NCBI GenBank assembly: GCA_014444615.1
Contig: PVXE01000010.1
Span: 1-64,000, forward strand
DNA: 64,000 nt
Origin: Tagaea sp. CACIAM 22H2
GTDB taxonomy: Bacteria; Pseudomonadota; Alphaproteobacteria; CACIAM-22H2
Reading direction: 5' to 3'
Positions 8,507 through 16,156 of this stretch are shown piece after piece. The position numbers were made by a program, and so were the translations under genes. How positions within the stretch are numbered: position 1 is the first letter of the stretch; each line of letters opens with the position of its first letter. A model generated the notes under the pieces. It did no database searches, had not been told where the DNA came from, and saw only the letters and a list, made by a program, of their open reading frames with translations.

Positions 8507-9417
8507 TGTCGCATCACGCGCCCGCGGTCGTCGAACGCCGTCTTTGGGTGTTGCCCGCACTCGCGGGCACGGCGCTGATCTGCGCCGTGTGGCAGCCTTA
8601 CGCGCCCGACGCGATCGACATGCTGAATCGCCATGGCGCGCCGAGTTTCGCGCATTGGCTTGGCACCGATCATCTCGGCCGCGATGTGGCGGCGCGGCTA
8701 ATGGCGGGGATGGGACGCACGTTCCTGGCACTCGGCATCGTTGCGGCGATGTGCGTCACACTCGGTCTCGCGGTTGGCCTCGCGGCGGCGAGCATGTCCG
8801 GCATCTTGCGCGGCGCTTTACTGCGCGTCGCGGAATTCGCCAGCGTCATGCCCACGCTTGTCGTTGCCATCGCCATCGTCGCGTTGCTCGGCTTCGATGC
8901 GGTGACGGCGGGAATTGCGCTCGGCCTGGGGGCGTGGGGGCCCTATGCGCTCCTCGCCGACGGTTTGGCGCGGCGTGCGCTGTCTGAGCCTTACGTCCAG
9001 GCCGCGCGCGCTTTGGGCGGTACCAAAACCCGGCTGATGTTCCGCCATGTTCTGCCGGCCGTGCTCGACACGCAGCTCGCCTATCTGGGCGCCAAGCTGG
9101 GACGGATCGTCATCGCCTATGCCGCGTTGGCGTTTTTGGGCCTCGGCGCCGATTCCAGCCGTCCGGATTGGGGGGCGATGCTGTTCGAATACCGGCTTTA
9201 TATGTTCGATCACCCGGCTTTGATGCTGTGGCCGGGCTTCGCGGTGGTCGTCACATGCGCGGCTTTGCGCACCGCTTTGGGCCAGGATCGCGGGGCACGG
9301 GTTCCGGCCAGTTCCGGCGAAACCGCCGCCGCCCTGGAATGCGCCGATCTGCATGTCCACGGCGCCGCCGATAACCCTGTTGCCACAGGGGTGGAAACCG
9401 CGCGCCGGACGGGCTAA
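8506..9417 (+). CDS. ABC transporter permease, DppC/NikC type, with odd C-terminal tail
   Basis: A 303-residue permease. Features of DppC/NikC are visible: the FAHWLGTDHLGRDV motif, the EAA loop YVQAARALGGTKTRLMFRHV, and AFLGLGADSSRPDWGAML. The permease fold should end near residue 260. The last ~30 residues are unlike a permease tail: ALECADLHVHGA followed by NPVATGVETARRTG matches the first strand of an ABC ATPase up to just before the Walker A loop, where a stop occurs. This may be a scar of a deleted ATPase gene or fusion. No ATPase gene follows. The start overlaps the previous stop by one base. Confidence 0.85.
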   Translation: MSHHAPAVVERRLWVLPALAGTALICAVWQPYAPDAIDMLNRHGAPSFAHWLGTDHLGRDVAARLMAGMGRTFLALGIVAAMCVTLGLAVGLAAASMSGILRGALLRVAEFASVMPTLVVAIAIVALLGFDAVTAGIALGLGAWGPYALLADGLARRALSEPYVQAARALGGTKTRLMFRHVLPAVLDTQLAYLGAKLGRIVIAYAALAFLGLGADSSRPDWGAMLFEYRLYMFDHPALMLWPGFAVVVTCAALRTALGQDRGARVPASSGETAAALECADLHVHGAADNPVATGVETARRTG

Positions 9418-9436
9418 ATCCGGGGGAGAACCCGGA
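9375..9436 (+). other. Two small hairpins before the COG0523 gene
   Basis: CCCTGT (9375-9380) pairs with ACAGGG (9385-9390) around a TGCC loop. TCCGGG (9419-9424) pairs with CCCGGA (9431-9436) around GGAGAA, ending 11 nt before the start of the COG0523 gene. Neither has a U-run, so they are not standard terminators. The second may affect access to the ribosome-binding region. Confidence 0.35.
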
Positions 9437-9447
9437 GCACAAATTCC

Positions 9448-10542
9448 ATGACCGAGCAAATTCCCGTCACCGTCCTCACCGGCTATTTGGGGGCGGGCAA
9501 GACCACGCTGCTGAACCGCATTCTGACCGAGAGCCACGGCAAGAAATACGCCGTGATCATCAACGAGTTCGGCGAGGTCGGTATCGACAACGATATCGTG
9601 GTCGGCACGGACGAAGAAATCTTCGAAATGAACAACGGGTGCATCTGCTGCACCGTGCGCGGCGATCTGATCCGCACCATCGGCGGCTTGATGAAGCGCG
9701 CCGGCCAGTTCGACGGCATCATCGTCGAAACGACAGGCTTGGCGGAACCTGCCCCGGTCGCGCAGACCTTCTTCACCGACGACGAGGTCAAGACCAAGAC
9801 CAAGCTCGACGCGGTCGTGACCGTGGTCGACGCCAAGCATTTCCCGCTGCGCCTGGAAGACAGCCGCGAGGCGGAGGATCAAGTTGCCTTCGCCGACGTG
9901 ATCCTGCTCAACAAGACCGATCTGGTGTCGCCCGCGGAACTCAGCGCCGTCGAGCGCCGCATCCGCGACATCAACCCCTTCGCGCGCTTGCATCGCACGA
10001 AGAAAAGCGAGATCGATCTTTCCCTGATCCTGAACAAGGGCTCGTTCGACCTTCAGCGCATCCTGGAGCTCGATCCGCATTTCCTCGAGGATCACGACCA
10101 CCACCATCATCACGATCATGACCACGATCACGATCATCACGGGCATGATCATCATCACCATGGCGAAGACTGCCATGACGATCATTGCGACGATCCCACG
10201 CATGATCATTCCCATCGCGGGCACGCGCATCCGCGCCATGCCGACGATATCTTCTCTGTCGCGACCGTGATCGACGGACCCGTCGATCCGGAGAAGTTCC
10301 GCACCTGGATTTCCGGCGTGTTGCAGACGCAAGGCCAGAACATCCTGCGCGCCAAGGGCGTGATGTCGATCGACGGTGCGGAACAGCGCTTCGTGTTCCA
10401 GGCCGTCCATATGCTCGCGGATTCGACCTGGGGCCAGAATTGGCGCAAGGGCGAGAAGCGTCAGTCGAAGCTCGTTTTCATCGGCCGCAAGCTGGACGCC
10501 GACGCGCTGAAATCCGGCTTCGAAGCCTGCAAAGCGGCATGA
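9448..10542 (+). CDS. COG0523 (CobW/ZNG1-like) GTPase metal chaperone with His-rich loop
   Basis: A 364-residue G3E-family GTPase. It has Walker A GYLGAGKT (residues 12-19), the family's CxCC metal motif at 65-68 (NNGCICC), the ETTGLAEP switch, and NKTD (155-158) for guanine specificity. The C-terminal CobW_C domain follows. Between them, residues 211-264 hold about 25 His mixed with Asp plus two Cys, a probable zinc or cobalt binding and storage loop. Zinc-linked members transfer Zn(II) to client enzymes during zinc starvation; CobW members serve B12 synthesis. The upstream Zur-type operator favours zinc, while the riboswitch further upstream keeps a cobalt role possible. The ATG overlap with the next gene couples translation. 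Confidence 0.92.
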   Translation: MTEQIPVTVLTGYLGAGKTTLLNRILTESHGKKYAVIINEFGEVGIDNDIVVGTDEEIFEMNNGCICCTVRGDLIRTIGGLMKRAGQFDGIIVETTGLAEPAPVAQTFFTDDEVKTKTKLDAVVTVVDAKHFPLRLEDSREAEDQVAFADVILLNKTDLVSPAELSAVERRIRDINPFARLHRTKKSEIDLSLILNKGSFDLQRILELDPHFLEDHDHHHHHDHDHDHDHHGHDHHHHGEDCHDDHCDDPTHDHSHRGHAHPRHADDIFSVATVIDGPVDPEKFRTWISGVLQTQGQNILRAKGVMSIDGAEQRFVFQAVHMLADSTWGQNWRKGEKRQSKLVFIGRKLDADALKSGFEACKAA

Positions 10543-11567
10543 GCGAAACGGTCAAACTGCCCGCCAAGCGCGAGTTCGATTTCGCCGCCTATGTCTCCGG
10601 CGCCGCGTTCTCGGCGGACGGCGAAACGGCGGCGTTCGCCCTCGGCTCCGGGATCGTCAAGCTCGTCACGATCGCCGACAATTCGACGCGCGAGGTCGAG
10701 GCGCATAACGGCGCTAGCCTGTCTTTCGCCCCGCATCCCGATGGCACGTCCTTCGTGTCGGGCGGCGACGACGGGCGTTTGGTGCGCATCGGCGTCGACG
10801 GCTCGCTCGCAGAAATCGGCAAGGCGCAGGGCCGTTGGATTGACGCGCTCGCCACGCACAAGAACGGCGGCATCGCCTGCGGTATCGGCAAGGAAATCTG
10901 GTATTGGGCGCCGGGCGTGGCGGAGCCCAAGAAGCTCGGCCCCCATCCCAGCACGGTCGCGGCACTCGATTTCAGCCCCGATGGCAGCCGCGTGGCGGCA
11001 GCTCATTACGGCGGTGCTTCGATCTGGCAGGTGCGTAACCCCGCCAGTGCCCCGCGCAAGATGGATTGGAAGGGCAGCCACGTCGCGATCAAATACTCGC
11101 CCAATGCCAAGTTCCTCGCGACGACGACGCAAGACAACGCGATCCATGTCTGGCGCCTAGCCAACGGCCAGGACATGCAGATGGCGGGCTATCGCACCAA
11201 GGTGAAGGCGCTCGCCTGGACGGCCGATACGCGTTACCTGCTGTCGGATGCCGCCGATTGCTTCGTGTGCTGGGATTTTTCGGGCAAGGGCCCGGAAGGC
11301 CAGCCGCCTGTCGAATACGGTTTCGGCGACGGGGCGGGGATGACCGGTATCGTGGCACATCCCGACAGCGGATTCGTTTGCGGCGGGTTCGAGAACGGCG
11401 CGTTGCGTTTGGGCGACATGGACAGCCGCCGCGATCTCGAACTACGCGCACCGGCCGACACGCAAAAGCCGATCCGCGCGATGGCCTGGTCGCCGGATGG
11501 CTGGCGCATCGCGGCGGGCGCGGAAGACGGCTACGCCGTCGTGTTCGACCTTAAGAACAAGAGTTAG
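10539..11567 (+). CDS. WD40 repeat protein
   Basis: A 342-residue beta-propeller protein with about seven WD40-like blades. Repeats end in or near motifs such as IVKLVTIADN, GRLVRIGVDG, EIWYWAPG, GASIWQV, AIHVWRLANG, CFVCWDFSG and YAVVFDLKNK. There is no signal peptide, so it is cytoplasmic. The start overlaps the COG0523 stop (ATGA), making it a coupled partner of that GTPase. A WD40 protein beside a COG0523 gene in alphaproteobacterial zinc-responsive loci is something I recall from comparative studies; its function is not known to me. It may be a docking partner for the GTPase or its clients. Confidence 0.8.
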   Translation: MSETVKLPAKREFDFAAYVSGAAFSADGETAAFALGSGIVKLVTIADNSTREVEAHNGASLSFAPHPDGTSFVSGGDDGRLVRIGVDGSLAEIGKAQGRWIDALATHKNGGIACGIGKEIWYWAPGVAEPKKLGPHPSTVAALDFSPDGSRVAAAHYGGASIWQVRNPASAPRKMDWKGSHVAIKYSPNAKFLATTTQDNAIHVWRLANGQDMQMAGYRTKVKALAWTADTRYLLSDAADCFVCWDFSGKGPEGQPPVEYGFGDGAGMTGIVAHPDSGFVCGGFENGALRLGDMDSRRDLELRAPADTQKPIRAMAWSPDGWRIAAGAEDGYAVVFDLKNKS

Positions 11568-11962
11568 GCCGGCCGGCAGTTCAGCCGGAACACATTGCCT
11601 TCGATGTCCTCGGCGACGACCTGCCACGCGCCATAATAGGTGCGGTAGGGCGGCTTGATGATTTTGCCGCCCAACGCCGTCACCTTGGCGGCGAGCGTCT
11701 CGATATCCGGTTCCTTCGGCACCACGAAGGTCGGATAGACCTTCACGCCGTTGTCGCCCGGCACCCGGTCGGCAAGGTTGAGCACCGGATAGGCGTCGGT
11801 TTTGTTGAAGCCGAACTCGGTCTCGCCCAATCGCAACGCGCGATAGATCGGCGAGCGCGCCGTCTCGTTTTCCGGCAAGCCCAGCAGATCGCGATAGAAG
11901 CCCATCAAGGCGATGGGATCGTTGCAGAAGAAATTGACGTCGATACTGACGATCGGGGTCAT
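11564..11962 (-). CDS. VOC (glyoxalase/bleomycin-resistance fold) family protein
   Basis: A 132-residue protein with the beta-alpha-beta-beta-beta layout of the vicinal oxygen chelate superfamily. It begins IVSIDVNFFCNDPIALMGFYRDLLGLP and ends in AEDIEGNVFRLNCRP. The usual metal ligands are not obvious: the N-terminal His is replaced by Asp or Asn in VDVNFF-like context. It could be a non-enzymatic or unusual member. Its start overlaps the stop of the dioxygenase gene by 4 bp, so it belongs to that operon. Its stop overlaps the convergent WD40 gene. Substrate unknown. Confidence 0.78.
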   Translation of the reverse strand: MTPIVSIDVNFFCNDPIALMGFYRDLLGLPENETARSPIYRALRLGETEFGFNKTDAYPVLNLADRVPGDNGVKVYPTFVVPKEPDIETLAAKVTALGGKIIKPPYRTYYGAWQVVAEDIEGNVFRLNCRPA

Positions 11963-12897
11963 GCGGCTTTCAACCCGTAGGATTTGCGATACATCTCGGC
12001 GAGATGTTCGCCGGCGGTGCAGGGTTCGTGCATCGGCTTCTCGCCGGGAATGACCGTGCCGGGCAGGGCTTCGATCTTGGCGTGATAATTCGGGCTGTAG
12101 AACAGCGGCACCGAATATCGATCATGCGCCGACGCCTTGTTGATCACGCGATGCAGGTTCGAGCGATAGAGCCCGTTGGTCCAGCGCGGGATCATGTCGC
12201 CGAGATTAACGACGAAGCTGCCGGGAATGGGCGTGGCATCGAGCCAGGTTTTGCCGTCGGCGTCGAGCACCTGCAAGCCGCCGCTATCGTCCTGCGCCAG
12301 CACGGTGATCGCACCCCAATCGGTATGCGCGCCCGCACCGAACACGTTGGCGCCCGCATCCGCGGGATGCGGCGGATAGCGCAGCAGGCGCAGCGTGATC
12401 ATCGGCTCGGCCATCGTGTGGTCGAATTGCGTGGGCGGCAAATCGAGCGAGCGGGCAAGGTGGCGCATCAGCCCTTCGCACAGCTTCGTCGTCGCTTCGA
12501 TATAGGCGGCGCAGGATTCCGCCATCGCCGGCAACTCCTCGGGCCATTGATTGGCGCCGTAGCCGTTGAGCTCGGCCTTCACATACGGGTGCTCGGGCCC
12601 GTAGGGCACGCCGCAATAGAAGCTTTCCTTGCGGTCGGGTTCGGCCTCGGCGTCCAAGGTTTGGTCGCCGATCGCTTCCCAGCCGCGCTTGGCCTTGGAG
12701 TTGAACAGCGAGATCTTGCGCTTGGACGCCTCGGGCAGCGCGAAAAGGCGTTTGGCCCATTCGTATTGCGCGTCGATCAGGCTTTGCGGAATGCCGTGGT
12801 CGACGATGTAGAAAAATCCGTGGGCGGTCGCCGCCGCCCTGATGGCGGCGGCGATCTCCAGGTCGGATTTCGCGAGGCTGACGACCGGAATGCCCAT
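11959..12897 (-). CDS. Isopenicillin-N-synthase-like 2-oxoglutarate/Fe(II) dioxygenase
   Basis: A 312-residue enzyme with the N-terminal DIOX_N region (IPVVSLAKSD, then GFFYIVDHGIP) and the 2OG-Fe(II) core. Iron ligands are visible as HTD (GAHTDWGAITVL) and the later His in NLHRVINK. The RxS motif that holds 2-oxoglutarate appears as RYSVPLFYSPN. Related bacterial proteins act on varied small molecules, including ethylene-forming and flavonoid-like oxidases, so no substrate is assigned. It is the middle gene of a three-gene minus-strand set with an NMT1-like binding protein upstream and a VOC protein downstream, which suggests uptake plus oxidation of one compound. Confidence 0.88.
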   Translation of the reverse strand: MGIPVVSLAKSDLEIAAAIRAAATAHGFFYIVDHGIPQSLIDAQYEWAKRLFALPEASKRKISLFNSKAKRGWEAIGDQTLDAEAEPDRKESFYCGVPYGPEHPYVKAELNGYGANQWPEELPAMAESCAAYIEATTKLCEGLMRHLARSLDLPPTQFDHTMAEPMITLRLLRYPPHPADAGANVFGAGAHTDWGAITVLAQDDSGGLQVLDADGKTWLDATPIPGSFVVNLGDMIPRWTNGLYRSNLHRVINKASAHDRYSVPLFYSPNYHAKIEALPGTVIPGEKPMHEPCTAGEHLAEMYRKSYGLKAA

Positions 12898-12901
12898 CGC
12901 G

Positions 12902-13933
12902 TCAGCCTTTCGCGCGCAAAGTGCGGTCCGCGGTGGCCGGCAGGTACTGGCTGGTGAAGATGTCCTCCGGCTTCAGATCGCCTTTGAGATTGTAGGCGAG
13001 CAGCGTCTCCTCGATCGTCGCCTGTAGGCGCGCGGGCGAAGCGCCGCCCCAGCCGTAAAGGCGCGTATCGGGCGTGACCATCGAGCCTTCGACGATCATT
13101 TTCAGACGCTCGGTTTCGATCGCCTGATCGGCGAGCGCTTCGCGCGCTTTGACCGCCTTGCCGCCCGCGTCCGGATCGGCGATGCAGTCGAGCCAGCCGC
13201 GCGTCGCCGCGCGCACGAAGCCCGAAATCGCGCGCGGGTTCGTCGCCGGATTGACGATGATCGCGTTGCCGTAGCCTTTGAGGCCGTAATCCGAATAACG
13301 GAACGTGCGCATCTGATCGAGCGGCAGGCCGGCGAGCTTCAGGTTCAACAAGCCGGTGAAGTAGAAGAACGCGACCGCGTCGACTTCGCCCTTCAGGAAA
13401 AGCTGATTGCCAAGGCCCGGATCGACCGACTGCCATTGCACCGCATCGGCCGGCAGGCCCTGGGCGCGCGCGAAGATCGGGAACAGCGCGCGCGAGGCGT
13501 TGAAGGGCTGGCCCGCGACCTTCTTGCCGATGAAGTCGCGCGGCGCCTTGATGGGCGAGTCGGCTTTGACGATCAGCGCGTTCGGATTGCTGTCGTATTG
13601 GATCGCCGCGCAAACCAGCTTGCGGCCGGGATTGGCGAGGTTGTGCTGGATCATCGCGGGGATATCGGCCGAGGCGCCGTCATAGGCGCCGCCCGCGACC
13701 TGGGCGATGGCGCCCGCCGAGCCGTTGCCGACGTCGATCGTCACGTCCAGGCCTTCCTCGCGGTAATAGCCGCGCTCGGCCGCCACGAGAAAGCCGGCGG
13801 CCGAAGCTTCGACGCGCCAGCCGAGATTGAAGCGGAACTTCGCGGTCTGGCCGCGCGCCGATCCCAGGCCCAGGGCGACGGCCGGTGCGGCGAGAATCAA
13901 GGAACGGCGGCCGATACGGAGCGACTTCGTCAT
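12902..13933 (-). CDS. ABC transporter substrate-binding protein, NMT1/SsuA-like
   Basis: A 343-residue exported binding protein. The N-terminus RIGRRSLILAAPAVALG, with an RR pair and a hydrophobic stretch ending in ARGQ, may be a Tat-type or Sec signal. The mature part matches NMT1/THI5-like and SsuA-like proteins, with FLVAAERGYYREEGLDVTI, the ASADIPAMI loop and IKAPRDFIGKKVAGQP. These bind taurine, sulfonates, nitriles, pyrimidine precursors or aromatic acids. No permease or ATPase gene lies nearby, so it is an orphan component. GGGAGGT just before the ATG is a strong ribosome-binding site. Confidence 0.86.
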   Translation of the reverse strand: MTKSLRIGRRSLILAAPAVALGLGSARGQTAKFRFNLGWRVEASAAGFLVAAERGYYREEGLDVTIDVGNGSAGAIAQVAGGAYDGASADIPAMIQHNLANPGRKLVCAAIQYDSNPNALIVKADSPIKAPRDFIGKKVAGQPFNASRALFPIFARAQGLPADAVQWQSVDPGLGNQLFLKGEVDAVAFFYFTGLLNLKLAGLPLDQMRTFRYSDYGLKGYGNAIIVNPATNPRAISGFVRAATRGWLDCIADPDAGGKAVKAREALADQAIETERLKMIVEGSMVTPDTRLYGWGGASPARLQATIEETLLAYNLKGDLKPEDIFTSQYLPATADRTLRAKG

Positions 13934-14065
13934 AGGATACCTCCCAAAGGGTCGAAAACGACCCCAGAGGCGTGCAGTTTGCGTGCCGCGCGGACGGCCT
14001 GCCGATGTGCAAAAGGCCAGACCGGTCCCCGCCTTTGGGGCGCGGCCGCGATCCCCGAAAATGCG

Positions 14066-14100
14066 AAAGGCCCCGCCGGCGTGCGGGGCCTTTCTCTTTT
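14066..14100 (-). terminator. Stem-loop terminator after the first flagellin gene
   Basis: AAAGGCCCCGC (14066-14076) pairs perfectly with GCGGGGCCTTT (14083-14093) around CGGCGT. On the minus strand the flagellin transcript meets it 50-80 nt after the stop, and it continues CCTTTCGCATTTT. The plus strand also has a T-rich tail, so it may work both ways. It separates the flagellin array from the NMT1-like gene. Confidence 0.75.
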
Positions 14101-14144
14101 TGCTCTGTTTTGCTCGGCGGAAGGTCGACGGCGAAGCGCCGAGC

Positions 14145-14972
14145 TTACCCGAACAAGCCCAGCAGCACGGCCGGCTGCTGGTTGGCGATCGACAGCGACT
14201 GGATGCCCAGCTGCTGGCGAACCTGCAACGCCTGAACGGATGCCGCGGCCTTGCCGATATCCGCGTCGACGACGGCGCCGAGGCCCGTTATCGTCGCGTC
14301 GACCACCGAGTTCACGAAGTTCGACTGCAACGACATCGAACGCGTGTCCGAGGCGTTGGAGCCGAGCGACGTGGCCACCGCGTTGGCGAAAGTCGTCAAC
14401 GAGGTGAGGGCTGCGGTCGCCGCCGTGACAGTGCCGACCGTCGATGCGGCGAAGGTCGTGAACGCGGTGAAGACCGACGACTGGCTCGCCATCGTCAACG
14501 TCGTCGCCGAGGTATCGGCGAGGAACGTCTTGGCGGCCGAGTTGTTCGACAGCAGGTTTGTGCCGTTGTAGCTCGCCTGCGCGATGAAGTTCGAGATCTG
14601 GTTCGTCATCGCGTTGAAGTCGGCGGCGTAGATCGTGCGCTGGCTGTTGCCGATCGAACCGTCGGCGAGCTGCGTGATCTTGGCCTGGAGGTTACCCGCC
14701 AGATCCGAGATGTTGGTCAGCGCCGACTGCGTGACGGTGCCGAGGCCGACACCGTTCGCGAGCGAGCCTTGCACGGCCGAGAAGGCCTGAAGGTTGCCGC
14801 GAATGCCTTGCGCGACCGAGAAGGTCGACGCGTCATCGGCCGCATCCGCGACGCGATAACCCGTTTGAACCTGCTTGGACGCGATATTGAGTGCTGTTTG
14901 TGTATTGCGCAGTGAAGACAATGCGAGCAACGCGCCCACATTCGTATTCACGGAATTCGAGATTCCGGCCAT
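14145..14972 (-). CDS. Flagellin (copy 1)
   Basis: A 275-residue flagellin. The conserved D0/D1 N-terminus starts MAGISNSVNTNVGALLAL and carries the QTGYRVADAADDASTFSVAQ segment; the C-terminus ends LSIANQQPAVLLGLFG. The centre is short and rich in Thr, Ala and Ser with no added D2/D3 domain, so filaments would be thin-surfaced. The ATG at 14972 is preceded by AGAAAGGGACC, a good ribosome-binding site. It is the last of five same-strand flagellins and differs from the others in a C-terminal Gly and several central residues. Exported through the flagellar type III system, so it has no signal peptide. Confidence 0.93.
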   Translation of the reverse strand: MAGISNSVNTNVGALLALSSLRNTQTALNIASKQVQTGYRVADAADDASTFSVAQGIRGNLQAFSAVQGSLANGVGLGTVTQSALTNISDLAGNLQAKITQLADGSIGNSQRTIYAADFNAMTNQISNFIAQASYNGTNLLSNNSAAKTFLADTSATTLTMASQSSVFTAFTTFAASTVGTVTAATAALTSLTTFANAVATSLGSNASDTRSMSLQSNFVNSVVDATITGLGAVVDADIGKAAASVQALQVRQQLGIQSLSIANQQPAVLLGLFG

Positions 14973-15233
14973 TGGTTGGTCCCTTTCTGGTCTATGTGGT
15001 TTCGACTTCTGTCGAACCTGGAGTCCGTGTCGCCGTTCCCTCTTGATGGGGTTGGGCCGACGACGCCGCGTCCACGGACTGCCGAGCAATGAGATATTAA
15101 CGTAAAATCTACGGTTCCGGCAAGCCCTTGTTTTAAAAGACAAAAGTAGAATCTAGTTAATTAAAATAAAGATAAAATTAGCCATAATTAGAGCGCTACT
15201 ATAGTGCCGCACTCATGCGTTCGGTGAATGACT

Positions 15234-16064
15234 TTAGCGGGTGAGCCCGAGCAGGGCGCTGGGCTGGCTGTTGGCGAGGCCCAAGCTGGTGAAAGCCAGC
15301 TGACGCCCGACTTGGCGGGCGGAGGCTTGCGCCGCCGACGCGCCGAGATCGGCGTCGACCTGCGCGCCCAACCCGATCGTCACCGCATCGGAGATCGAGT
15401 TGGTGAGATTGGATTGCTGGACGAGGCCGCGCGTATCGGCGGCGTTGTTGGCCGCGGCTTGCGCGACGGTGCTTTGGAAATTCTGCAACGCGCCGAGACT
15501 GGCTTGCGACGTCGCGGCGGTCGAGGTGTCGATAGCACCTTGCAGCGTTGCGGCGCCGGTGCCAACTTGGCCCTGACCGGAAACCGAGATGCTGGCGCCG
15601 TTGGTATCGGCCAAGAACGACGTGCCGCTCGCCCCGGCTTGCAAAAGATTCTGACCGTTGAACCCGGCTTGCTGGATCGTGCTTTGAATCTGGCTGGTCA
15701 GCGATTGCACGTCGGCCGAATAGGTCGCGCGTTGCTGGGCCGACAGCGAGCCGTCGGAAAGCTGCGTCAATCGCTGCTGCAACTGGTTGGACAGATCCGA
15801 GACTTGACCGAGTGCCGCTTGCGTGACCGAGCCCAAACCCGCGCCGTTGGCGAGCGAGCTTTGCACGGCGGTGAAAGCCTGCAGGTCGCCGCGCAAGCCT
15901 TGCGCGACGGCGAAGGTCGACGCGTCGTCGGCCGCGTCCGCGACGCGCAATCCCGTTTGCAGACGCTTCTGTGCCTGCTGCAACGCCGCCGATTGGCTGC
16001 GCGTCGACGATAGCGCGCGATAGGCGCCTTCGTTGGTGTTGATGGAATTGATCGAACCGGCCAT
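15234..16064 (-). CDS. Flagellin (copy 2, divergent)
   Basis: A 276-residue flagellin that differs strongly from the other four. It starts MAGSINSINTNEGAYRAL, uses QQAQKRLQTGLRVADAADDAS, and ends LGLANSQPSALLGLTR. Its core is rich in Gln, Ser and Gly (SVSGQGQVGTGAATL). It may be a minor or positional filament subunit, or one used under other conditions. Only 92 bp separate it from the gene upstream, and most of that is a strong terminator, so there is little room for its own promoter. Expression by read-through is possible. Confidence 0.92.
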   Translation of the reverse strand: MAGSINSINTNEGAYRALSSTRSQSAALQQAQKRLQTGLRVADAADDASTFAVAQGLRGDLQAFTAVQSSLANGAGLGSVTQAALGQVSDLSNQLQQRLTQLSDGSLSAQQRATYSADVQSLTSQIQSTIQQAGFNGQNLLQAGASGTSFLADTNGASISVSGQGQVGTGAATLQGAIDTSTAATSQASLGALQNFQSTVAQAAANNAADTRGLVQQSNLTNSISDAVTIGLGAQVDADLGASAAQASARQVGRQLAFTSLGLANSQPSALLGLTR

Positions 16065-16075
16065 GAGGTAAATCT

Positions 16076-16114
16076 ACCCCAAAAAAAGAAGGCGCGGGAG
16101 TCTCCTCCCGCGCC
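16076..16114 (-). terminator. Rho-independent terminator after flagellin copy 3
   Basis: GGCGCGGGAG (16091-16100) pairs with CTCCCGCGCC (16105-16114) around TCTC. On the minus strand this stem is followed by CTTCTTTTTTT, a classic intrinsic terminator for the gene at 16157-16975. Confidence 0.9.
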
Positions 16115-16156
16115 CGCTTTTCTCCCGCAAAAAGTGCGGGAAATCGCCGTCCGGTA

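Noticed and set aside
6374-8731. Minus-strand frame of about 785 codons opposite the ABC transporter genes
   Set aside because: Arg/Gln/His-rich mirror frame over three well-supported genes.
9240-9417. Frameshift near the end of the second permease
   Set aside because: Neither alternative frame restores a normal permease C-terminus; the in-frame tail fits an ATPase start better.
9290-9447. Possible second cobalamin riboswitch before the COG0523 gene
   Set aside because: None of the diagnostic blocks (GCCCCCGCAACTGT, GCCACTG, GAGCCAGGAGACC) is present; only two small hairpins.
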